From contig QANY01007467.1 of assembly GCA_003255025.1 (NCBI GenBank), positions 248,001 through 312,000 on the forward strand: DNA of 64,000 nt, given 5' to 3'. The notes below the pieces were generated by a model. It saw nothing but the letters and a program-made list of their open reading frames with translations, made no database searches and had not been told where the DNA came from. Shown piece by piece: positions 57,542 through 64,000 of the stretch (within the stretch, counting starts at the first letter, position 1; the number at the start of each line of letters is the position of its first letter). The stretch comes from Datisca glomerata. Lineage: Eukaryota; Streptophyta; Magnoliopsida; Cucurbitales; Datiscaceae. The translations under genes were made by a program, and so were the position numbers.

Positions 57542-59471
57542 TGACAATTTTAAAGGAATTATTAGCGGGAATGCCAAGACAAGGAAGTGTCTTAACATGG
57601 ATTTTAATTTTTCTGATTAAATTAGTGTGGACAGTTGTCCAAGGAGGAAGATTCTTTTTAAGCCTGTCAAAGAGAGGCTTACAATCAATTCTCATTTTAT
57701 TGTAAAAATCAGATATGTAATTTAAAGATCCTAGAAACATTTACAATTGTGTTTTATCTAGAATTTCATTGGGGAATTTGTCAGCAAATTGTATTACCCT
57801 GTCAATTGGCTTGATTATAGAATGGTGTATTTCGAATCCTAAGAATCTAATCTTAGAGTGAAATAATCTAATTTTGCTTGCAAAGATAACTAGACCATTT
57901 TGTTTTATTATCCTAACAAATGATTCAAGGTGCCTCCAATGTTGTTCTATTATTTTTGAGAAAATAAGAACATCATCAATGTAAACAATTAAGAAATCAG
58001 TAAATTGATTAAACATTTCATTCATTATATTTTGAAATTCACTAGGAGCATTTTTAAGGCCAAAAGGCATTACGTTCCACTCATTATGGCCAAATGGAGT
58101 TACAAATGTTGTTTTGTCTTTTTCGCAAATCCAGATTTCATATCAAATTTAGAGAATATTACTGCATCTCCAAGTCTATTTATTAAATCTCTTTTGTTTG
58201 GTATTGGATATTTTATCCATTCTAAAACATTATTAAGGGGCTTATAGTTGATTACTAAATGAGGAACTCCTCGTTCGATTTCACTGGCCTTCTGGACATG
58301 AAAGGCCGAGCAGGACCAAGGAGATATGCCTTTTTCTAATAATATTCTTATTGAGAAGTTCTATAATTTCCTTTTTACAAAACACAAGCGTTTATGAATT
58401 CATCTGAATTGGTCTTGCCTTTGTTGGGATATTTTTTTCATCAAATCCCTTAACATAGGAAAGATTGATAGTATGTTGCTTTCTGTGCCAGAAAACATTG
58501 AGAATATCAGAACATAATTCTTTACAGATTTTTTGTTCAAATATTTTAATTCTATTTTGAAGAATAGAACTTTGAAACTGTTCTTCAATTGTGTTAAATT
58601 TTAATTCATTTTGTAAAAAACATAATTGTTTTTCCTTACAGGAAATGAGATTTACTGATTTTGAGATAGATTTTTCTTTTAAAGTTTTTAATTTTTCATT
58701 ACTGGGAAAAGAGAGGAATTTAAATTTTATTGGTTTATTCATGACATAGGTAATAATTCCATCATACTCTGTTGAAAATGGATATAGCATAGCAATAAAT
58801 GGTAGACCTAGGATAATTTTGTCAGTCATATTTTTTACTAAGGCAAATGATGTTTTAAAACATACATTGTCTAGGTAAATATGAACTGTGGATATTTCAT
58901 AATTAATATGCATACGAGTACCATTAGCAGAGGACAATGATTCTTTTGTCTTCCTAAAGTACTTGGTTGGAACTAGTCCTTCCTGCATACAATTCAAATC
59001 TGCTCCTGAATCTACAAGAGCCATTGTGGTAAAATCAAAATCTTGAATGATTATTCTAACCATTATGTGCCATTTTTTTATTTTTATATGATTGAGGATT
59101 TGGATGAAATTTTCATCTCCTTCTTGATAGTTTATGGGTTCTTCACCCTCATTATCCGAGATTAGTAATTTACTAGGTTCACATAATTCTTGTTTGTTAA
59201 TTAGGTTTTCTATCTTTAAAAGATTTAATTCTTCTTTTATTTCATTGTTTGAATTTTTCAAATCTTTTATTTCAATCTTAATATCTTTAATTTCTTTTTG
59301 AAGTTCCTGTAAGGTAACTTCATTTTCTTTCCCTTTTATCTTATTGAATTTTTCAAGGGTCTGTGAAAGATTTGTAGTATTATTATTACTAGACTTCGTA
59401 CTTTCTTTCTTTAGAACTATTTTCTTAAGTCTTTCAAGGTATTCTTGTTTTAATTCAGGATTTTTAATTTT
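57542..59471 (-). pseudogene. Element A protease and partial reverse transcriptase
   Basis: The frame starts with a coiled-coil-like Lys/Glu-rich region (about 59400-59200). The aspartic protease follows (TMALVDSGADLNCMQEG, then KIILGLPFI; within 59261-58392), and then the RT entrance FDEKNIPTKARPIQM. After frameshifts the RT core is recognisable: WSCSAF, VINYKPLNNVL (about 58240), SKFDMKSGF, PFGLKNAPSEFQNIMN, YIDDVLIFS (58070-57741) and FLGSLNYISDFY (57740-57545) after a TAA. It ends at the RNase H entrance where the microsatellite begins. Strong similarity in order and motifs to element B but clear divergence show a distinct member of the same group. Confidence 0.9.
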
Positions 59472-60155
59472 TCAAATTAAACCTAACAAGAGGGTTTCTT
59501 GTTCTTCATTCTTATTTAGGACATTGATTTTTTGACAACAACTATCCCTACACCCCATAGTGATGTTAGAAGAATCACTGTCAGAACTTGATGATTCAGT
59601 TTCAGAGGATTCAGGGGTTTCATATTCTCCTAAATCTTCACTATTACTGTCATAATAATCTATTGTTTCTAAGATTCTAAACAATTCATGTTTATCTTCG
59701 TCAGAAATTTTTAATTGGTTAATTTTATTCTTGACTTGACAAGTATTTGAAAGGTGACCTTTCTGACCACATTTGAAACACGTAATATTAGTCTTATCAA
59801 ATTTTTTATTAAACCTTTTTCTTGAATAATTTTTATTCCTAGAAAAGTTTTTATTCTTAGAAAAGTTTTGATCAAAATTTTTATTTCTATGTTTGTGGTA
59901 ATTTTTCCTATATGGCTTATGAGACCTTCTAGGGTTTAAATGAGAATGTTTTCTATTCTTCTGAGAAGGGGTAATAGAGGGTAAACCGTATTGCTCACAA
60001 AAATTACTTAACTCATACTTAGCAGTTTTACTTTCTTTTTTAATTTGCTTGTTGATTTTCATATCAACACACATTTTTTATCCTTCCTTTTGTATTATAG
60101 TAATTATGGTTCCATAGGTTAGACTATCATAGTCTCTATTACCTAGGTCATTACT
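59472..60155 (-). pseudogene. Element A capsid C-terminus with CCHC knuckle
   Basis: From about 60155 the minus strand reads DYDSLTYGTII, aligning with the TYGHLI region of the gag at 49-51 kb. After a TAA the ORF 60074-59472 contains CVDMKI, KYELSNFCEQYGLPS, a very basic Lys/Arg/Asn stretch, the knuckle CFKCGQKGHLSNTC and an acidic Ser-rich tail, ending at a TGA just before the protease-linked frame. This is the C-terminal third of a caulimovirid-like coat protein; the N-terminal two thirds are missing because the head-to-head junction with element C lies at about 60.16 kb. Confidence 0.85.
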
Positions 60156-60157
60156 AA

Positions 60158-60547
60158 GGATTGTCCTTAGATGAACTTTTAGAAGATGTTGGATTAAAGG
60201 ATAACTTCAATGCAGCATTAATTCAGTGGTATGAAAAAGGTGGAAAAATAAGTTTTCATAAAGATAATGAAGTCTGTTATGATGACAGTAAAATTTTAAC
60301 CATAAACCTTTTGGGACAAGCAGTATTTAAAATTGAATTTCTAAATAAAACAATAGAAGAATTTCTGATTCCAGAAAGAACATTCTTCATCATGCCTGAT
60401 TGATTTCAAAAGAGTCATAGGGATGCAGTAGAATCCTTAACTGAAAGGATCAGCATTACATTCAAAAATCATGTGAGAATGATGAATGGCCTGATAATAG
60501 AAGAGTCTTTGACTCAACAATTGGCCCTTAAGGCTCAAATCAAATAA
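60158..60547 (+). pseudogene. AlkB-like 2OG-Fe(II) oxygenase domain (element C)
   Basis: The frame opens right after the junction with element A and reads LLEDVGLKDNFNAALIQWYE and on to GGKISFHKDNEVCYD, then ILTINLLGQAVFKI. After an in-frame TGA (60401) come SHRDAV and ERISITFK. The arrangement HxD (60257-60265), a His 50 residues later (60416-60418) and an R.S.TF motif 10 residues beyond it (Arg 60446) is that of AlkB enzymes: two His and one Asp bind iron, the Arg binds 2-oxoglutarate. In plant RNA viruses such domains remove methyl groups from RNA. The N-terminus is truncated, there is no ATG, and a TAA at 60545 separates it from the KWWDK domain in the same frame. The domain call is good; being part of the viral polyprotein is inferred from frame continuity. 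Confidence 0.75.
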
Positions 60548-61700
60548 GAGTCTTCTACTCCTAACCAAGCCCAATCAACAACACTTGAGTCCAATGGACT
60601 CAATCATCAATCAACCAGCCAATTTGACCCATTCTCAATGTCCTTCGATGACCAATTAATTTCAAAATATAAGAATTCATCATTTGATTTTCAAAAAATG
60701 ACCAGTGAAAATCTCTTTCATATTGAGCCTCCATTTACTCATTTGAACGATCTTACTCAAATTGCCAAAGCTCATTTTATTCCTAAATTCCACTATGTCC
60801 CTAGACATAATAACAAAAACCTTAGTTTCTATAGAAACATTCTCTTGGAAATAGAATCCATAAAAATTAGCCCAATCAGAAATTCTGAAGAAATAATCAT
60901 TTATCATTCTTTCTCTATCCTCAGAATCATAACTATGGAGGATTGGAAAATCCATCCTTCAAGTTTCAAAACAATTTTTAGATAGAAAACAATATAATTA
61001 TTTTGATTACATTGATGCATGGCACAATATTTTCTTGCATCAAAATAGTGATTTCTCTCACTTTTGGTTTTTAAATTTTGATAAGAACTTCAAAATCAAT
61101 TTACCAAGCTGGTTCTTAAAATGGTGGTCCATCATGGTTTTACCTTAGAATTTTTTTCAATTGATTTACAACAATGTTTCAATTTATTTTTAAAGGTTTA
61201 CAAGCTCTCACCAGTTGAGGTTTTATTTCCCCAAATACTTTGTTTTTCAATAAAATTCAAAATACCTTGGATTTTGAAATGGCAATACTCGATTGAAAAA
61301 GGAATTTTCACCAGAGAATATTACGTTAAATGGTGGGATAAGTTGAATACCCAGAAAATCATTGCATCCCCAATTATAAGTTTGCAAGTATCCATCCCAA
61401 TATGAGACTTGCAAATCCTTTCATCCAAGCTCCATTAAAAATTAATGAGCCCATTAACCTAGCTCCACAAATAAAATTATCTAATCCAAATTCCTCCAAA
61501 CCCAAATTAAAGTCCAAATGCAAACTCTTTCCAAATGATAAATCAAGGGACACAACTACAAAGTCTAAATTAAAGAAAAAATTATTCCAAGAAATACTTC
61601 TCCTTTTGGAGAAGAATACTGAATCTGACTCTGAATCACTTCCAGAATCAAGTTCCTAAACAAAAGGAATCCAGGAAAGCCACTCTTCAGCAATTGAAGG
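60548..61700 (+). pseudogene. Element C KWWDK-domain protein
   Basis: It is in frame with the AlkB-like domain. It starts with a linker rich in Ser, Thr, Asn and Gln, then (60638-60985) TQIAKAHFIPKFHYVPRHNN and a ILLEIESIKI stretch corresponding to YRYIYEAIVVQSGSMEI of element B. After a one-base shift (about 60980-61140) YFDYIDAWHNIFLHQN, HFWFLNFD and LPSWFLKWWS follow. After another shift (61121-61405) come IKFKIPWILKWQYS and YVKWWDKL, and a third frame (61402-61659) gives a Pro/Lys/Ser-rich tail. The order and spacing match element B's extra ORF, but the N-terminus is AlkB-like here and RGG-like there. Confidence 0.65.
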
Positions 61701-62276
61701 ACTCATCCAATAATGATGATCTCAGTAATAATTCATATGAAATAAGTAGAGAATTTGTCTTTGGCAGACTACCAATGTTTGAATAAAGGTATTTGATGAT
61801 TCATGATGGCACCTTAACCCAATCCAACGGTCATGATGATCTCCAAGAAAAAGAATAATCAATAATCATAAACACAAGAGTCCAAAACAACAATTGTCAA
61901 GGACCAACGTATACAGTATCGATAACTTTCAAAAACAGCAACAATGACTTCCAAGGATGAAGGCACAAAAACCGAGATAAGCAATTATCAAGGGATCCAA
62001 TGTGCAACAGTCTCAATGACATTTCAACCACAAGCAATCATGACAGAGTAATTATGAAAACACGAAGACCGAGATAACAATTATCGAGGGATCTTTATAT
62101 TTTGTCTTCTTCTGTAATTATTGTACTAAGTTGTCAAATAATTAGGCAACTATTCATGCTTTTTACTATTCTTAGTCAAAAGTAGACAAAAATAGAAATG
62201 TAAAATGTTTTTACTTTCGTAGAATAGAATAGTTCAGGTAAGTGATGGGTTCCCGGTGAACTCCACTTTCCTTAGC
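61701..62276 (+). promoter_or_regulatory. Upstream part of element C intergenic region
   Basis: Non-coding, with repeated phrases (caatgacttccaaggatgaa..cacaaaaaccgagataa.caattatcaaggga at about 61944-62000 and caatcatgacagag...gaagaccgagataacaattatcgaggga at about 62034-62092). This diverged duplication of about 90 bp sits 180-330 bp upstream of the TATA box, where caulimovirid enhancers lie. No ORF. Confidence 0.5.
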
Positions 62277-62284
62277 TATAAATA
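62277..62284 (+). promoter_or_regulatory. TATA box of element C
   Basis: TATAAATA in the context ctataaatagg, with transcription expected from about 62308. It is followed by a poly(A) signal at 62454 and a PBS at 62593, the spacing expected for pararetroviral terminal redundancy. Confidence 0.7.
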
Positions 62285-62453
62285 GGTAGTCTCTCCCATT
62301 TGTGAATCAGAACTCGTTTTACAACTCTTACTATTTGAGAGCTAAAACATGTTTTGTGATCAAAGCTTTCTTCTTCTACTCCTCTTTTGTAAATCTTTTC
62401 TTCTTTTTTCTTCAACGTAAATTAGTGAGAAGGAGCACTAGTTTATTGTTGCA

Positions 62454-62459
62454 AATAAA
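62454..62459 (+). terminator. Poly(A) signal AATAAA
   Basis: AATAAA lies about 145 bp downstream of the predicted transcription start. In caulimovirids the signal is placed shortly after the cap site, is skipped on first passage and used after a full circle, giving a terminally redundant RNA. The same layout would also fit an LTR R region. Confidence 0.55.
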
Positions 62460-62592
62460 CTCTGTTTGTGTAAGTTTTTAATCTTACACCCTAATACAGT
62501 AACTATTTTTACTATTCATCAATACAATTTTTACTGTTTATCTTCTTGTCTCTTAATACCCCCTCTTAAATACTGTTCAATTTCGCACCTTT

Positions 62593-62606
62593 TGGTATCA
62601 GAGCCA
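62593..62606 (+). promoter_or_regulatory. Primer-binding site (tRNA-iMet)
   Basis: TGGTATCAGAGCCA is an exact complement of the 3' end of plant initiator methionine tRNA. It lies 440 bp before the next ORF and marks the start of minus-strand synthesis in element C or its tandem neighbour. Confidence 0.9.
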
Positions 62607-63044
62607 AACCTGGTGGGGATAATTACTGTTCATTAACTGTTCCTACTTGAATAATCTGCTTAATTAAACTGTTCATCGCCTATTATGGCTGGTTATTGAT
62701 AATATTGTTTACTTATTTGCTTACATAAATAATTACTTATATATAATCTTACTCTCCGCCCAAGTGGCTGGTTATTCTTACAATTGATTATTTCTCTGTA
62801 TTATTTGTTTACCTAATCTGTGAATCTGTTTATCAGAGGCTGACGTATCAACTTCTATTTGGTTAGCTTCAGGGACCTAGGTAAGACCTCTTAGATACGT
62901 AAATCCCGACGGTAGGGTGGTTGTAGAGGTGAAATGGAGAAGAGTGAAGCCCAATAAAAGGTTGTAGAAGTCACCACAAGGTTAGTAACAAAAAAATACA
63001 ATATAAAATTCTCGATGATAAGAATAATTTAGTTATTTTGAGCA
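62607..63044 (+). other. Leader between primer site and first ORF
   Basis: Non-coding, with a diverged repeat (attaactgtt..ctacttgaataatct / aaataattacttatatataatct and tatggctggttattgataat / agtggctggttattcttacaat). Caulimovirid leaders of this position are long and structured; a fold was not computed. Confidence 0.5.
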
Positions 63045-63965
63045 ATGAGTGGGTTATCTAGAAGTAGTTCTTCTAGTAGCATTAGGTCTATAATATCTTC
63101 GATATCCAACATAGTAGATGATGAATATTTTGAATTTACAGATGATCAAGTAGATCATAAATATTTTGAATACCCATCAGATAATCAGAATGATCATTTC
63201 GAATACCTTTCAGATGATCAAGAAAATCATTCTGAAAACCTTAATCAAGTAAATGATAGGGTATGGAATATACCCAATAAAAATAAGAATTCCAATTCTA
63301 AATTATCCTTTAAGATTCAAATAGAGCAAGAATTAAAAAATTTAAAAATTAAAGGTCTAGAACCTAAAGGAATAAGTTTCCAAAAAACTCAGACAAACCT
63401 TAATAATAAACAATCTAATAAAATTAATTACCAATCTTTTAATTCTAAAGTTAGGGAGTATAACCAATCTAGTACCCCTAAGAGTTCCTTTTCTGGATTA
63501 TCTATTAATAATGATCAAGATTTTAGGATTAAAGAATCAAAACAAAAATTAAAAGATTATAAAAATTTAAATCCAAATATTCTGCAGCAAGAATACAAAC
63601 CAAATTGGGCAAGTCTAAATAAACACAATGATGACCCAGTCAATCTTATTAGACGTAATAGGTTCAAAGATTCGTATAATATGGATCAAAGAAAAACCAT
63701 ACTTGCTGAATGGAAGACATTCATGCAAAAATATAAAGTTAACATATTTTTCCTTGATTATATCAAAGATATTTATGAGAAAACTATTAAAATAATTTCC
63801 AAATTTAAATGGGTCAAGGAAGACTCCAGTGTGGTAACCGTCAGTCATCCACCATCTGAAAAAATCCTAATTAATCATAAAACTTCTCAACCTAATAAAG
63901 TTTCATTAAACATTTCCAACCTCATTATGAGAAAACTCCTGATGAAGAAATACTTAGAAGGTTAA
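63045..63965 (+). CDS. First ORF after the primer site (N-terminal part of viral polyprotein)
   Basis: 306 codons from ATG 63045. A Ser-rich start (LSRSSSSSSIRS) is followed by an acidic segment with about three diverged 13-residue repeats around FEY..DDQ (residues 26-63) and a basic Asn/Lys/Gln-rich linker. A helical region (about residues 200-245: RRNRFKDSYNMDQRKTIL then EWKTFMQKYKV) loosely resembles the FRDWYF...LLDLKKLY...F.EWY region near the N-terminus of the 49-kb gag ORF. The frame stops at 63963, while another frame continues to the window end (EILRRLKFLRDN), so a frameshift near 63930 is likely. It is probably the start of the capsid-containing polyprotein of element C or a neighbouring copy; its function is not otherwise recognised. 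Confidence 0.5.
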   Translation: MSGLSRSSSSSSIRSIISSISNIVDDEYFEFTDDQVDHKYFEYPSDNQNDHFEYLSDDQENHSENLNQVNDRVWNIPNKNKNSNSKLSFKIQIEQELKNLKIKGLEPKGISFQKTQTNLNNKQSNKINYQSFNSKVREYNQSSTPKSSFSGLSINNDQDFRIKESKQKLKDYKNLNPNILQQEYKPNWASLNKHNDDPVNLIRRNRFKDSYNMDQRKTILAEWKTFMQKYKVNIFFLDYIKDIYEKTIKIISKFKWVKEDSSVVTVSHPPSEKILINHKTSQPNKVSLNISNLIMRKLLMKKYLEG

Positions 63966-64000
63966 AATTTTTAAGAGACAATGTATCAGAATCAGATAAC

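Noticed and set aside
62593..62606. tRNA gene fragment
   Set aside because: Only the 14 bases complementary to the tRNA 3' end are present, in the position of a primer-binding site; no cloverleaf is possible. The same holds for 23121-23134 and 30019-30031.

Overview
This is AT-rich plant nuclear DNA, probably from a eudicot. The evidence is a plant-type nuclear gene with a plastid-transit-like N-terminus, plant LTR retrotransposons primed by initiator-Met tRNA, FAR1/MULE-type and DUF1985/Ulp1-type transposon remnants, and caulimovirid-like (plant pararetrovirus) sequences. Nothing here fixes the genus. Only one confident intact host gene is visible; nearly everything else is decayed mobile DNA, endogenous virus and AT-rich spacer.

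Layout. 0-20 kb: a Helitron-like end, a 1.1-kb minisatellite of ~20-bp units, a degenerate FAR1/MULE transposase (about 5.0-7.3 kb), a near-perfect 64-bp-arm hairpin at 7.7 kb, a CACTA-like terminus at 9.1 kb and a decayed DUF1985/Ulp1-type transposon protein on the minus strand (14-16.3 kb). 20-33 kb: a locally GC-rich block with possible exons, a LINE remnant, and a Ty1/copia element (5' LTR at 22.8 kb, RT at 31.7-32.5 kb) interrupted by a second copia element on the minus strand (26.07-31.12 kb). Both copia elements have lost the segment next to their 3' LTR. 33-39 kb: the host gene, an arabinanase/levansucrase/invertase-fold protein (36053-37513, +). 39-48 kb: very AT-rich spacer with palindromic satellites, inverted repeats, two more Helitron-like ends and an internally deleted Ty3/gypsy relic.

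48.2-64 kb is the most interesting part: a compound island of caulimovirid-type endogenous viral sequence. It holds (i) a plus-strand capsid/gag ORF preceded by 230-bp repeats and duplicated in tandem (2615-bp unit; the second copy is cut by a single n and followed by a third fragment); (ii) minus-strand element B (protease, RT, RNase H, then an overlapping extra ORF with a conserved 'KWWDK' domain); (iii) minus-strand element A (capsid C-terminus, protease, partial RT), fused to B at a TA/CATA microsatellite; and (iv) plus-strand element C, head-to-head with A, which carries an AlkB-like 2OG-Fe(II) oxygenase domain upstream of the same KWWDK domain, then a non-coding region with TATA box, poly(A) signal and tRNA-Met primer site, and the start of the next viral ORF. 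No integrase is seen in this island, which supports pararetrovirus over LTR retrotransposon. All coding parts are broken by stops or frameshifts except a few single ORFs. The AlkB domain in a reverse-transcribing plant element is the lead candidate for something undescribed.
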